Below, piece by piece: positions 48,530 to 63,355 of a stretch of 64,000 bases of DNA; within the stretch, counting starts at the first letter, position 1, and the number at the start of each line of letters is the position of its first letter. Under the pieces are notes generated by a model. It did not search any database. It was not told the DNA's origin and saw only the letters and a program-made list of their open reading frames with translations. The stretch comes from Hymenolepis diminuta (Eukaryota > Platyhelminthes > Cestoda > Cyclophyllidea > Hymenolepididae), in contig CAADRB010000024.1 of assembly GCA_900708905.1 (NCBI GenBank), positions 800,333-864,332 on the forward strand. Direction: 5' to 3'. The translations under genes and the position numbers were made by a program.

Positions 48530-49190
48530 TCGGGTGATTTTCTGGGCTACGTGCATGTGATGAGGCGGGGTTGGAGCTAATTTAATCATTTTTGTTACCT
48601 TGAATCTAAAAACTTAGAAACGGCTTTTATTTAGTGTATATTTGGAACACACTCTCCTTAACTGAACTGATTCTCTCGAGATCACAGGCAGTTACCACGC
48701 CCACACAAAAGGCTAATGAAAACAGAGATAGGTGAATCTAACACGCGTTAAACATCACAGCCTTAAAAGTACTGAACTGATCCGAATTACACTCGTTGCA
48801 TACATAAATTAATTGCGTTTGTTCGTTTGTTTTTCCAAATAGCAATCGGAACGCATGCTCTCTTTGTTTTCTTCTACTTTTCCTTAACCAGGTAACAAAT
48901 TGTGATCCCAGTGATCACACTGCGCTTACCGATAATCGGTCGTATGTAAGCGTTTATTGATTTGCAATCGCTGATACTCCTCCTTCGTGTTTTTCGATCC
49001 GTTAGCACTTGGCAGCCCACTTTCAAATATAGTTTAGCGTCCCGCTTTCTACCGGAGCTTTGTGATTCACAAAAGCCACCATCGTGTCGCCAGGCTTTGG
49101 TGATCGCTCTAATATAAACCTCTAGTCAATTGCTACGGACACTCTAGCGAGAGTTTTCAAATCTGCCGCTAATAAAAAGTAAATTATTAA
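48530..49190. other. GC-richer island, possible regulatory block
   Basis: This 650-base patch is richer in CG and less repetitive than its surroundings, without a long frame. It has inverted motifs such as GTGATCCCAGTGATCAC and CCGATAATCGG, and AT-core sites (ATTAATTG). It could be an enhancer or an unrecognised RNA exon. No function can be assigned. Confidence 0.2.
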
Positions 49191-49572
49191 GTGTGTTCTA
49201 CAAAAAAGTTCTCATTTTTTGTATTGAACAGTCAGTACTCAACATGTAACTCAATTTACCTTATGTCTTCAGGTGGGGTTAGGGCGTTAATTAATCGATG
49301 AACAGTATGTTGAATTCTTCAAGGTTTTCTCTGAAAGTTCCACACGACCGTCTTACTTATAAAAAGAATTAAACGCCTTCAATATCTAACTATATAAAAG
49401 ATGTTCAAAGAACTTCGTTGTTTTAGTTAGTCTTGTTTTAATACTACAGAGGTTTGATCTTAACTACACATTATGATTAATACCCACTGCAATACGAAAA
49501 AATGTTAAGATATTTAATTATGAAACGCACCTAGCATCAGACAACAGTAAATTCAACAAACGGTAAAGGGGT

Positions 49573-49873
49573 GGAGGGGAGATCAAAAAGATGTAGAGAG
49601 CAAGTCAAGCTATCAAAGAGTCTTTCTACATTTGATTTTTGGGCTCGAGTTGTAAAATTTTTACAAAATGGGCAGCTCACTTTCTAAAATTTAAAGTTCT
49701 CGATTTGTTCCCTGGATTGCAGCAGATACGTGTCTACAACTGATCAATTTTTAGCCCAGAAAGGTTGGTCTTGCCGCGTCAATTCATTTTTTCTTTCAAT
49801 GTTAGAGAAGAGAGATGATCTTATTTGATATGTCACAGTTTGCAGCTTTAGTATAACAAAGATGAGATAGATA
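49573..49873 (+). repeat. Dispersed repeat R1, copy B
   Basis: Partner of 26770-27070 in FCP1 intron 7, same orientation and nearly the same length. It ends with AACAAAGATGAGATAG. It is probably a short nonautonomous mobile element fragment; its class is unknown. Confidence 0.7.
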
Positions 49874-49879
49874 AAAGGC

Positions 49880-52800
49880 CTATTAAAATTTTGCCTAGTT
49901 GTCTTCTTTTCAAAAGAATAATAGTCGTTAGGTAGTATCTTCAGACTGTGAAATTATTTTGAATTAAATTTGTTCATTACGGGCAATGATAAGACTTTTA
50001 TACTGCAAAAATGGGTAGAGGAAGACTCTTGAAGAGCTTGAGTACTCGGTATGTTTAACTTAGATTTCGTGGGATAAAGTGCTGCAAGTTTTTGAGCACT
50101 TACAGGGAGGTTTTAAACTTATATGACCTATTCAAGGTCGCATGGTAATTTAAACATTTTAATTACCACCGATTGACCTCTAAAATTGAAATAATAATTA
50201 TTTAAGAAAATATTTAATTATTTGGTTAAATTTGAATAAAATATGATGAGCGAAGGAAAGATTCGCGTGATTTTTTTAATCTTAACTTATTTATTAACGA
50301 TACACTTATTGAGCACAAATTGTTTGATATTAGAGATAGGGAACTAAAAATATCAGTCGATTAGTTAAAAAGAGAATTATTCCCGTAAAATGAATTCAAT
50401 TAATTTGTAGTTTTTTCTTATTTTAGATCAGGAAATTTATTTAATGCTTTAGAAGTAACATTTCATTTTATTCCAACTCATTTAATATAACTTTATAGCT
50501 TCCCTAAACAAGGTGTTCCCTTAATAATGCAATTAATGTTCTGGAAAACATGAGCTGTGTCTGTCTAGTAACTTATCTCGCGCTTCGTCTGTTGATATTA
50601 AATATTGCTATGACTGACAAAATTATGCACCGATAACGCCTAACTACAGCATTAGCAACAGATGGGTGCTTCTATCATTGAACTTCGCCCTCACCAAATT
50701 TGTTCTTCGACATCTTGTCACTGGGGTGCTTTTCCTCCTAGCATTAGATGAGTAGTAAATTCCAGTGACGGAAATTACGCTAATCGGAGCTAATTGTAAA
50801 TTTCAGTACAATACGTGGTACTTATTGCCTTAATCACTTAAACAAATACAAAGCAGATAACATATGATGCGATCGCAGGTAACACGGGCTATTTGAAGGG
50901 CATCTCATTTGTGAAATTTCTGAATAACTTCGTCCTAAAAATTTTACATCTAATTTTTTTGCTCAATACATGTCCAAGAAAATACTTGCAGCTTGATTTG
51001 ACTGCCTTTGAAATCAACTGATCGTACAAACTCGATTTGATCAGGCTTATTTTTCTTCCCTTGTGTTTATAAATCTGGAAACATTTATCGATATATTGTT
51101 GTTTGAAATAATTCAAGTCGACAAAATACGGAAAATAAAAAATGAGGGGAATGACAAATATGGAGATAATAGTTTTCGAGAAATTTCGGGGCAGTATAGA
51201 TAACTTATTTATAGGACAATTTCTGTTCTCGTCTTCCACCTATTCATTTTAGTAAGCAAAGCCACAAAACATGACATCTAGAGAAACAAAAATGCATTCG
51301 ATTTCTATACTAAATAATAGTAGGTCGGTAGCATATAAAAAAATAAATCTTTTGATTATATTAATGAAAAAGGGGAAAAAATATGAATGAAAGCTCACTA
51401 CAACCAGTTTAAGGATATATACCTGAATATAATTTAGAAGATATGATTTTAGAATAATATTAGCAAGATCGAAAAAGACGGAAACGGAAATTCGTCGTTG
51501 TAACGTATATTCACTGAAAGGTGGGTGGCATAGAGCATAAATGAATGCCTTCTATTTTGTGACATGATTATTTAAGTCTACGTTAAAAATTAAGTGAAAT
51601 ATAAGGAAATTTCAATAAAATCTCCTTCTTCTTCTTCTTCCAATTTTTAACTTTCCTTAACTCTCACATTCACAATCGTGAGCGAGTCCACTTTTGACAA
51701 GAGGTCAGCCCATTAATGAAGAGGTCAGTCCTCTAATACTTCATCCTGGAGCTTCTCTGATGGGAGTTTCGAACTCAGTCATTCATCCGTCACGATTAGT
51801 TGTGACATCAAGTAGTTTAGCACCGATGATGAAAATTCTTTCTATGTATTCGCATATTTTCACATACTTAAAAATTCAGTTTTGGACTCTAATAGCATCC
51901 TTATCTTCAAAAGTCCTTATCCAGGACGATCAACTATTGGATATCAGAGTAAACACAAGAGAATATTTCACTCACCTTGGTGAGAAGAATTTCTTTTGAT
52001 TCTTTAAAAACTCCTCCCAAATATTGGTTTGTAAAACAAAATTCATGCATTCATTAAAGACGATTGAGATTCACTGTTTTGGGGCGCATGCCAAAGCAAC
52101 TCATTTGTAGAAAAAAAGGAGAATTTATAAATGAAAGTATGCGTGAGCATATTCTTAGTATTTCTTAACTTTATTCATTTCTAATTCCAGTAGACTGTCA
52201 GATTATTAATGTTTTTTCGGTGCAGCCTGACCTTGATTTTATATCATTGGTTTAATCGTGTGTTCGATCTGTTTTTGTGCTTGGCGGCAATTAAGTGCAT
52301 AATAAAATTCAAGTTCACTATAAATCATTAAAAGGTTTTAAACTGTTGAACAAAACTTAGATATCTTTATGATATATGAAGTAACATTATATTAATGTTC
52401 GAGTTCAAGGGAAAAGAAATTCCGTAAATCCTCTGTCTCATCAATTTCTCAGTTTTAAGGCATTGTACGATGGGTTCAAACATTTCATTTACTGAATATG
52501 CATCGGTTAATCTGTAACTTCTGGCGTTGCCTAAGTTTTCCACTTTCTTCCCTTTTTTCGGTTCGTAAATTGTCTATCAATTTTCACTCGTTATCAAACA
52601 CCTACATTTTAGCTTTTCTCTCCTATTTAATCCCAATTGCATTTCTCCAATTACAAGATTGACGCTCAATCTCAGGTCTTTTCTGTCAACATCTCCACCT
52701 CCTTTCAACTTTGTGTTAATTGAGTTCGTGAGGCTTGGAAATTTCCCCTGTCCTACATTGCTGACTTCTAAGCTAGACATTTACTTAAAATATAGACTGA

Positions 52801-55380
52801 TACACTGATATCTGGTTCAATATTGATAGCAATATATAAATATGATGAAGGTCATCGGTACTCATATAGTGAGTGGGGGACCATATTCTTGATTTATGTT
52901 TGCCTGAAGAGAATGAAAATAGATTTCTGTGAGTTTTACACTCTCTTTCTCTCTGTCTCATCTTGGTACTAAAGGAAATATGTCACTAGTACCAAAATAA
53001 AAATTCGAGTAAGAGTACATTATTCTGAACTGCCATTAAGAGAAAGTTACAATACAAAGTTGTGGAAATGTTAATTTGAGAATACATTAGTTAAAGAAGA
53101 AGTATACTTCAATTAAAATTCAAAACCGTTGTCTGATGGTCTCAATCAGGGTAATTTAACCTTGAATTCAACTCTGACCTTAACAAACAAAAAAGTCTTG
53201 GGCCTGACCTTTGTAAGGGCATGTCCTTTGGAAATTATCTGATGCTTTTAACTAGCACTTATAGCGGGCGCCATAGGGGAAGGTTATCAATTAATTATAA
53301 GGTCTTCCGGTTATTATTTATTTCAAAATTATTTTATTTTCAGCTGAGAGTTTGTTTTGAAATTCTCTTCCCTGAAAGCACGAAGTTACCTCACTATTCC
53401 TTGAAATAATCATCCACATGACATAGAATCCACCAATTTTCAGATCAGATGAAAGCCCAGAATTAAGATCATTTTAAAATCTGTTAGTTTAAGTAGAACG
53501 ACAATCCAAAAGTCGTCCCATATTTTCTGCAATTGAAATAGAGTATTCAATCGAATAAAAAGTCACATTCAGGGAAAGTATGATATCCAGCACTCTGGAG
53601 TCAAGTCACGTCGAAAACTTCCAGATGAGCACTCCTTTTTCTGTAAAAAAATGATAACTAACTCGATAAAATGATTAATAAATAAATAATTTAGATGAAA
53701 CGTGTTTTGAGCCACTCCAATTAATTGGACTTGGAAGACAAAATCAGAAAACTGTATTAGCACTGGTGAAAATATTGTGTCGACAATGAAAAGATTTGAA
53801 AGTCATTGTTTCTCTGCAGTTGTGGAAGACCAATCCAACTTCTAGTACTGAAATCATTTTCAAATTGCCAAATATCGAAGGTAGAACCAGAAGGGAAAAG
53901 CAGCAATCAGTAGTTTCGCCAGACAGCGATTGAGAATTCTAATTAGTACCATTCGGCTTCTCAAACTCCAAAACCTGAAACCGTCAGTGCATTCAAATTA
54001 ATGCCGGAATTCATAAAATTGCGATAAGTCCTAATAAAAAAGTAGTTATTATTAAATAAGTTGGACTTGGAATCCTTTGGTTGTATTTTAAGGCAATATC
54101 TCCACTTTTGAACTTAAAGGAATTTAATTACCTTTCAAATCACAGGGTATGAGAAGAGTTCACGATTTGAAATAGCATTACCAGCTGTTGCTGCTATAAA
54201 GAGCATGATTTATTCGGAATAAGTAGTATGGATAGTTTGCTACAAGCTTCCACATTCTAGGTGATGAAAATATACAGGCAAAAGAATTCTCACCCTTCCC
54301 ACAAGTTGTCCTGCTCAGTAGGACAAATTCCATTCATAGTTAAGGCCAGTGTTCTCAAAAATTAATGAACTGGCATCAGATATATTTTGAATGAACAGCA
54401 AAAGATAGGACGTTTGTGTGAATGTATTAAACTTTCGAATCATGTATAAATGAATCACGGAGTTTATGATATAACCGTGTTTTAGTCACTTGTAAGAGAA
54501 ACTACCAAGAGAGGAAAGATTTTGGATAGAGATAAATACGGCTTACTTACTACTTATATTTATCTTAAATGGATATTTCACACTAGACAATCTTCACTAA
54601 AAATTCTTATCTTAAATCAAAGCTGCGTATATGACGTAGTGGTAATAGGAATGCTATTGTGGTTTGTTGACAAATAGAAAAACGATATAAACACGGCCAA
54701 TACGAATGCACATAGAAAATCGGTATGAACAAAATTAAACGATAACCCACCCAACAGAACAATTGTACACTGACGAATTCACAAAAACTTGGTAGTATGG
54801 TAATGTTTTTATTTATTTATAAAGATGAGATACATTGTACTGCTCAGACAGGCTTATGCATAGCCAGAAGAACGTAATTTGGGAAATAGAGAGAGAATTT
54901 TGGTCCATGAGACTCAGGAAATTTACTTCTTCACTACTCTTCTCAAAAGAATTTGTCCTGTTCCTTGTTCAAAAGGTCCTATGAAGAGATCTGAATTGAA
55001 AATAATATCGAAGTTAAGGATGATGTTTCGGTTCAACAATCCTTATCCCTTATAAAACTTAAAACATACGAAAATTGGGCGCTGAAAGTCCTTGTTGATC
55101 GTCACGCCTAAGAAAGATGTTCTCTTAAAAAACAGAATTGTAAATATACCCTTTTTCTATTTAATTTCCGCATTCATTATCTAAGATCTATGAAATTGAC
55201 CAGATAAAGGTCAAGATTATAAAAAAAGTAGAATGAAAACTTAACGGAAGAGAAATTTGCTGAATGTGAAATTCTTTTTACCAGGGCCCAGCGTAAATTT
55301 CACTTTATTAAAGCCTAGCATTAATAAATGAGAAAAATCGAGACACTACGCATCAAGATCAGATTTACGTAGGAAGATGT
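49880..55380. other. Gene-free AT-rich region
   Basis: No exon recognised. A 116-codon minus-strand frame at 50889-51239 and a 101-codon plus frame at 51694-51999 have no family motif. A CTT microsatellite lies at 51624. Confidence 0.5.
51624..51640. repeat. (CTT)n trinucleotide microsatellite
   Basis: Five CTT units, seen directly. Confidence 0.75.
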
Positions 55381-55393
55381 AGGTCAACCGTCA

Positions 55394-55465
55394 CCGCCTA
55401 TAAATTGTAGGAACGAGGCGACGACAGCGACAGCGAGCTATGCTGCATTTCTATTGATTTGGTGA
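55394..55465 (+). promoter_or_regulatory. Promoter-like block with possible noncoding first exon
   Basis: CTATAAAT at 55398-55405 is followed by a CG-rich stretch (GAACGAGGCGACGACAGCG) and then a splice-donor consensus TTG|GTGAGT at 55462. The only ATG in between is followed quickly by TGA, so an exon here would be 5' UTR. No matching downstream coding exon was found. Confidence 0.25.
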
Positions 55466-55469
55466 GTGG

Positions 55470-58400
55470 GCGTAAAATGTGTTAATTGGTGAGAGCGATA
55501 CTGTGCACAAGTCGGTTTCACCTCAGTGGTTGTAATTAGTGAATCTAATGATTGGAATAAGTTTGCATTTCATCTGGAATTACCAGGGTAAGACTAATTC
55601 TGTGGCCTTTTAACCCTTATTCAGGGTGATATTCAAGAGGCAGCATGTCCCTTACTACCAATATTATCACGGCAGCGATTTCTTTTGTCGCTAATTCATC
55701 TTATAGATACCAATTCACTGGCTCGTTTAGAGTGGTGACTGTATTGAAGATCAATAATAAATCTAATATCTTAATTATTCAAAGTTTATTAAAATTCTCC
55801 TAGTCCACTACCAGAATCTAATCCAGACTGTGAGTATGGTCTTCTATAGGGAGTATTAAGGGGTGATATGATTCTACACTGTCTCGTCTTGTCCCCAATT
55901 GGGCCTATGAATAAGGTTCACATATTCCGCTTCAGTACACATTATCTCACCGCTCTCACACCATGTTATTATTGTTGCAAATTTTTTCATCTGCGTACTG
56001 GAACGTGTTTGTATGACAAATATCAACTAGCATTGCTGTGCTTACTAAATCCAAACCGGGAATTCAATATACTATCTCTTCCATAAGGGGACTTATTCGC
56101 TTTATTTCATCCTTCCTCCCAATCATCAGAGGTCGTGTGATCTATTTATTCCCATCGGCATGAATCGAGGGAAAGGAATGATCACTCGAATTGGTTAAAG
56201 TTGGTCAATAAAGGGAGTAAAAGAATGGGAGTTTTCCATTAAATGGACTCCAAAATGCAAACACTTCCTTTGAACGGACTTATCACTTACCTTCTTTTCT
56301 CGATTACACGATGAAAGCATAAATCAGGTTGAGGTCACTGAACTATCACTCTTTGAAGATATTATCATTATCCATCCATTTTTATTCATTTAGATAAATT
56401 GCCCTTTTTTGGGTTATTACTTTAAGGGTTTTCAAATTGAAAGCAGCATCTAAATAGATTTGACCTCTTCTAACCGTGAAACTAAACTCATACACTAATT
56501 TTAGATTTAAATTTGTAATCTCGGTAGAAAAGAAATGTTTCTGAAAAAGTATTTTCTTTAATTAACTCCAATTATTTGTAGTTACAACAACGGGGATTTA
56601 GAAAAATGAACACTTTGTGGTTTTAGGATTTTGGCATTCAAGTAAATCAATTCATTCGTCTATCCATGTTGTGATATCTAAATTCATTTTTCCCACCCTT
56701 TCACTATTTTAAAGGGTTCATTATCAGCAATAAATCAATGTTTTCTGTTTTGTCTCTCAGCTTGAAGTGTTTGAGTTCAATTTGAAAAAAGTCGGAAATG
56801 GTATTGAATTTTAATTTCATGGATTGACGAAAATTTGCAAGTTTGTTTTAATTAACATTGGTAGAATATTTCTGGGACAAATTTTCGATATATTTTAGTT
56901 TTAAAAGCATCCCATAAACTCAGATATTCAGAACGGTGGAATATCTAAACAAAACCCACTTATTTTCCCGCAGTTCCACCTATTCCTATTAGTCATTCGG
57001 TGATCTAAAAGGAAATTACAGAAAGGAATTTCCAATAATTGAGTGACTATTCGTCACTGCATTTTACCATCCAAAGAACCTCCCAGATGTGATTTTTTTG
57101 GAAAGAAACGTCTTTCGTTTAGATATTTATAACAACTGGGTAACTTTTCAGCTTGATTCTCGGTGGTGAATAACATAGGTGAGAAAGAAATTCAAAGTGA
57201 AGTGACACTACTTCAGAAAACGACCGAATAGCTTTCCGATGTTTTCATAATTTCTCATCCCTCTAATGGAATCTTAACTTAAGTTGATACCACATTCGCC
57301 AGCAAATATAACCCTAAAGATAAGTGAGGCACAAATTCAAAATGAAATTTCAAAAATCATAGTAATTTTTTAAAATAATTTAAATTCAGCGCCTTTATAT
57401 CTACAAATCATGACTATCGTTATCATTTTAAGGTTTCGTTATGAAAATTTCTTGGGGTCTTTGAGGGAATAAGAAAGTGGATTTAAAATTTTCTTTAAGT
57501 AATCCATATTCATTCACAGCGGAAAATTGTATACTAAGTTTTACGGAATGGACTAGTATGTGTTTGATTTCGAAATTGGATTTCAAAATGTCCTTTCTGC
57601 CTTGGAGTTCGTTTTGTCTAGACTACAATTGTCTGATAGATAGTAGTGCCGTGAGAACGACTTGACCTTCAATTAGAGGTCAGATATTTGCACTTTCGGT
57701 GTTATGAATTACTCCAACCGAGGAATCTAAATTAAATCCCATTCATTTAGCGTCACCTTTTAATATCCCTCGATTTTTAAGCTAAAATGACTTCGATTTT
57801 CTTAGAATTATTAAAGATATTAATTTTTTCTGGTGACCGTCAAAATTCCTTTGCAATATCCATATATATTACATTTGATCTGGTTAATTTAGTCAATCAA
57901 AACATAATAAATTCTGATTATGATTCAGCAGCTTGTAAAAATCTTTAGTTATCTACAAAATTTAAGTTAGTGAATTTGATGAGAGGCTGAAATTGAATAT
58001 TTTTGAAAGCTTGGGTGCAATTCGTGCCTCAGAACCCCCATTTTTGTTACCGTTCGTTGGTGCTTGTACGTGGAAATTAAATTAAGTCACTAGTGTATCA
58101 TTGGCTAACCAGATAGTCAATCATTAAAAAATTTTAATCTCAACCCTTCTTCCATCCGGGTCTGAGTGACTTTTATTTCAGTTATACTTTATTAGGCGGT
58201 CTCGATTATATAAGTAGCTGCACGGGTGGCGATATAATTTTATTAGTGGCGACGCAAGTGCGCATGTTAGTTCATATTTCAGTTCAAAATATAAAGGTTT
58301 TAATTAACAATAATAAATTACTGTAGATTTTATATCAGTACTGAAGTGAAAGAAGACCGATTAAATCTCACGAACGATCTAGGCATCATTTACTTTGAAA

Positions 58401-59845
58401 ATTTTAAATGTGGTAATGGGCAAACTTAATAATTCAAGGGCCAATCCCAGACATCCATGAGAAACATTTTGCGAAGTTAAATATTTAGTTTAAATGATTC
58501 CGAATAAAGCTCCAATTGATCAGTCGTAGCTTCAAATGGATCCCTTTTTCAAATTTCCTTAAATATTCATTCTATACTTGTTTTCACGGTCGACTGTCTA
58601 TGAAATTTACTTACTTAAATTGGAAATTACAGGAGCTTATACTGAGGTGTATATTGGTTGTCATTGTGAAATGATATGTATCTGGACGTCATTTAATAGT
58701 ATCATTATTATCTCACGCATTGTGTCATTGATAGTAAAACTTTCATATTTTTTATAACAAATTTAAAACCTAGTTTAATTTTTATTTCAGTCATAATCAA
58801 TGTCGGTTACTCTTAGCTTCAGTGGTCACCTAATTCAAAGCGTGTATGTTAGTAAGAACATGTGATTTATCATTCCACGGCAGGTTCAAATATATTTAGA
58901 CAAATCTGACGGTGCTAATAATATTTGGATCTTCCAATTGTCAAATAGCAGAGTTGAAAACTGTTCCCTTCCCTTTGTAAACAGGAAAGCGGTGTAACAA
59001 GCTTAAATTAAACAAAACTCGACCATCATTTTTTGATATGGTCGAACGCTTTTAGCATGATATTAAATAACCATTCATTTTAATACCTACAACAGTTTGT
59101 TAATGGAATATGAATTATTTCTCGACATTTTTGGAAAAATAGGTATTGACTCTCGTTCGGATATTCTTTTATAAGATTTAAATAATTAAACATTGAGCAC
59201 TGAGGATCCTCGTTGATCACTGGGCCTGAGGAGCGGTGATTCATTTGATTTTGCAAGAGTATTGCTTTCCTTTTAATAACTTTTTTGTAATAAAAAAGTG
59301 AAAAGTGATTTATCCATTTACTCTCTCATATAAACACATTATAATTAAATATTAGATTACATTTTTTTATCATGAGAAAATATAAACGTTAGGGGGTTAG
59401 TAGACATATCAATTGGGGAAGTGACAGGTGTCTTGAATAGGTTGGAAAATGAAGTCAGAACATCAAAAATTAATACTTCATTTAAGTCCGGGATTTATCA
59501 GCATTTTTACATCTTTCTTAATGGATATAATTCAAAGCGCCATGTTTTAATATTACAGATTTAAAATTGTAGAATCCGTCCCTCTGTTTGTTGACCATTT
59601 GATTATACTGAGTGATCATTAATAGCATTTAAAATCATTTTTCTCTACTTTTACAAAAAAGATGATGAATGAGACCAATAAAGATGTTTGTTCAACGTTG
59701 CCTATCAAACATTCGGGATAAAATGTTTAGTTAAAGATTTCGATGAGTTCTTAAGGCAAGTTTAGACTACGTGGCTAGAGCCATTACCTTGTAGCCTATG
59801 ATCGCCTCGGCAATCGTCTGCAAACTCCTCCCTCCTCCCCTCCGA
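55470..59845. other. Gene-free AT-rich region
   Basis: No exon recognised. A second TATA-like block, ATTATATAAG at about 58206 followed by GC-richer sequence, resembles the one at 55398 but has no gene attached. A 72-codon plus-strand frame at 55868 shows no domain. Confidence 0.45.
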
Positions 59846-59848
59846 CCC

Positions 59849-60067
59849 TTATTTCTGAGCGGCCAACTTATGAGCAATCTCGATTTTATCGCCTTCACCC
59901 AGCTCGGCAACCAGGTGCCCTTTTAATATGGAAATTTTTATCTGCACCTGGACTTCAAAGAGAAAGAATGTAATTAAATTTTCCATTATGTCAGCTAAAA
60001 CGCGGGTCACTTCTAAGCTTTTCAGGTCATCAACCCTCATTTGCATTATGAGCAGACCGTGATTCAA
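59849..60067 (-). other. Possible terminal exon, unknown protein
   Basis: A 72-codon minus-strand frame with more coding-like composition than its surroundings. Its end reads VQIKISILKGHLVAELGEGD and then KIEIAHKLAAQK before TAA. A pyrimidine-rich run with CTTTGAAG and GTGCAG inside the frame offers candidate acceptors. I recognise no family and see no upstream exon or nearby polyadenylation signal. Confidence 0.2.
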
Positions 60068-60069
60068 AA

Positions 60070-63000
60070 AAACTAAGAGGATTAGGGTATTACATTTCCT
60101 TACTTAGAGTTGTATGCACGATTTTTTATCGACTGAATCCTCTTACTCCTGTGTTAGACTCATTCCTTAGTCTTTAAGGTGCTTTTCTCAACTACACAAT
60201 CTCCGTCTACTGATTGCAAAGTTGCCGCCCTCTCTACACTTACTTCTAATGTTTGAAACCATTCTAATTTCATTTAATTATAAATTCGACTCAAGGGAAT
60301 GTATGTCTTTCAATAATAATTTACACTTTTAGTCTCATATTTCTCAAACTAGTTTAAATGCATCCGAAAACAGGAGAAAAAATTGATAAAGTTAACAAGA
60401 CCGGTTAGTGGCGTCCCTCTCAGCTACAGATATAAGGTGATATTTGAAGGTAGTACAAGTCAACTTAAATTCCCACTTAGTACACTTACTCTGCACTGTC
60501 TCTGTCTCCTCCCAAAATTGCAACAATAAATTTCATAAAACTAAGGAAGGCAATAGCTTAGTAAATTTTTCTTAATCTATATAATCTAATCTATATTAAA
60601 CCTTATAGCCTCCTTTCATAATATATTTTATATCTAATGGTTGAAATCTAAATAAGCTTCCATTCAGATTTGTCCAGAATATCGATTTATCCAAGCTCGT
60701 ATTCAGCCGTCAAGATTGAATATTTAAATTTAATTAAAAGGATTAATTTTCTAAGGCGAAATTCGAAGCGCTTTTTCTTAGAATAAAATTAATATTAAAA
60801 ATCCCACAAACTAATTATGAAAAATTATAATCGTAGGGTTGAAACAAACAGCATTTTATAAAAAAGCACCTCACATATTTTTATAAACTGGGGTATGCTT
60901 TAAAAACGTCACTGTTGAGTTCATTACAGAAAAATAATAACTTAGAGTTTTTTTTTGTATTTTATAATCTTTTTAAACCTCTGAAGTTGGGAATTTTTAA
61001 TGCTTTGAAAATAAAATATTTTTTTGTAAATTTTGCGACCTATGTGCTGATATCCCAACTAGAAGAAGGAAAGTACAAGTTTCCATTGGTATAATGAAAA
61101 CTCCTTATTCTGGTTCAATTCGAATTATTCACAGTAAGGCATTATTCAGACTGATTCACTTAAACAAGTTGGGGGTTATTCGTTATTTCAATTATAATGG
61201 GAAAAATATATAACATAGTATTAATTTCATCAAGGGAAAATATTTAATGATTATTTATGGTTATATTCCAACATTACTAGTAAAATAGGTTTATAAATCG
61301 AATAAAATACCCTGAGATTTCAGTAAGATCCAAAATTTCATTGATAAATCATAGTTAATGTATGGTTGTTTGTTTATAAGGAACTTCAGTGAGCTCTGTT
61401 ACCTTAAAATCATGTTAGCTGGTGTCATTCTGCCATCGTCATGATTATTGGAAGTAAAGATGTAATGAAATTGAATAATTTTTTTCATTTGGAATTTGCC
61501 GATACCAAAGGCAGAAGAACAACTTAACAGGCTAAGTTGCTTACTCAAAATAAAGAACTCGGAGGGTCTAAAATGTTGCCCTAAAAGGGCATTTCAATTT
61601 GAAAATTTCAAATAAACTGCATATACGAAGCATTTTCTGGAATACCATAGAGGACAACATGTCAGATGGCAGAATGGAGTCCCGAACACTGACTATCAAT
61701 CTTTTAAAATTAAATGTTGGAAGCGAAACAGAAATCACTCTTATAGTAAGCAAGATAGTTAAACCCATATATTAATTTATTAGTTCTACCTGATAGTGAT
61801 CGCCAATAAGTTATATCGTTAAAATCTTGTAATATATAAATCTCAACTTATGATAACCTACAGCTCTAAAATTTTGAAGGCGGCAGTGTCATTATCCATC
61901 ATATGTTCTAATTTAGTGCTTTCTAATGCACGGTTTCTTTTACCCTCAGATGAATTCAAACGGATTTGCGTAATGCAGAATCGTTAAATTACAAACGGAA
62001 GTAAACCCTCGCTCTTTAAAACCGACATTTAGTACAATTAGTGCCAAATTACCTTCAAGTTATCAAAGAGCATTAACGCTTTAATAACAAAGAGACAACA
62101 ATCAGACATCAGGACGGAAATCTAAAATATGAAACATGAAACAGTAAGCTATACCCATAGAGTAAACAATGATCAATCCTTAAGTGTGAAATGATCGGGA
62201 CGTTTTCTTTTGAGATTCAGTTTAATAACAAAAAAAGTTATTTTCTAATCTTTATTTAAGCTTTGATAATTTAGACGATTAGAATCAGAAAGAACTCTCT
62301 TAATTAACTATTCATATTTGTTTACATTCTGGATAGTGGTTGACTGTCTTGAGATTTGACGCTTTTAATTTAGTAACCAACTATCTATTTTAATTGTATG
62401 AAGAAGGAATAGATGCGACTTATTACTCTTATTAAATTATGGGCTTCAAGATATTTTCAAAAAACTGACAGCATCATTGAAAAAAAAACACCTAAGAACA
62501 TCGAATAGAGGTATGCTTGGATCAATTCTTGTATTCGATGAGGTAAATAGAACTATTAATATATCTCATTTTGGAACATTTTCAAAGAACTAATTTATCT
62601 AAATATTTGCTTACAAATTATAGTGTTTATACAGATTGTAGAATCTTTGAGACCATTTCATATAGTTTGAGAGAATAAAATGTACCTTTCACAAGAATAA
62701 TGATTGCGAAACTTTCTCCAAATTTATTTTCCTTCCTCATATATTCATTCTTACCTACGGGAAATAAGTTGACAAAATACTAATAGAAAGTACTTAAGTA
62801 CTTATGAAAATTTTCTGTCTGAAGGATTGGCGGAAATAGTCCATATTATCAATTTCGAAATTCCCCCATTCTTTGTTGTTACAAAAATACTTATTGATGA
62901 AATAAATTTTCTCTCAATTTATTCAAAGGAAACATTTTTTCCTGAAATGAATACTAATTTTCTCACTTATATCTTCTAGACTCTTCTTTTCACCACTTTG

Positions 63001-63350
63001 TTTGGGTTGAAATGACATTTGTCACTTCCAGTGGACTTAATTAAAGCATAATTAACTACTAATGTCAGAAAAAATGATCAGTTAGGACTATCGTTACCTT
63101 GTCAAGGCCATGATCGGCTAGATTTCATTTCCAATGTAAACCAAATCGCAGTGAATTTTTCCATGGTGATACCACATTAGGCAAGGTAGTGGAGTGATTC
63201 GTTACGACAGTAAATTAATGTTTTCCTAAGGAATGTTTATCATTCCCACAAATGAAGTAATAATTCAGGGTTAATCTAGCTTTGCGACAGCGCCATAAAT
63301 CAATTTGATATTCTGAGAACGGTCTATTGAAGTAGGCCAGTAAGATGACT
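60070..63350. other. Gene-free AT-rich region
   Basis: No exon, RNA gene or repeat recognised beyond short A and T runs. Confidence 0.5.
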
Positions 63351-63355
63351 CGTGT

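Noticed and set aside
50889..51239. 116-codon minus-strand frame with a hydrophobic segment
   Set aside because: No recognisable family, AT-rich codon content and no promoter or splice context. A frame this long is expected by chance in 64 kb of AT-rich DNA.
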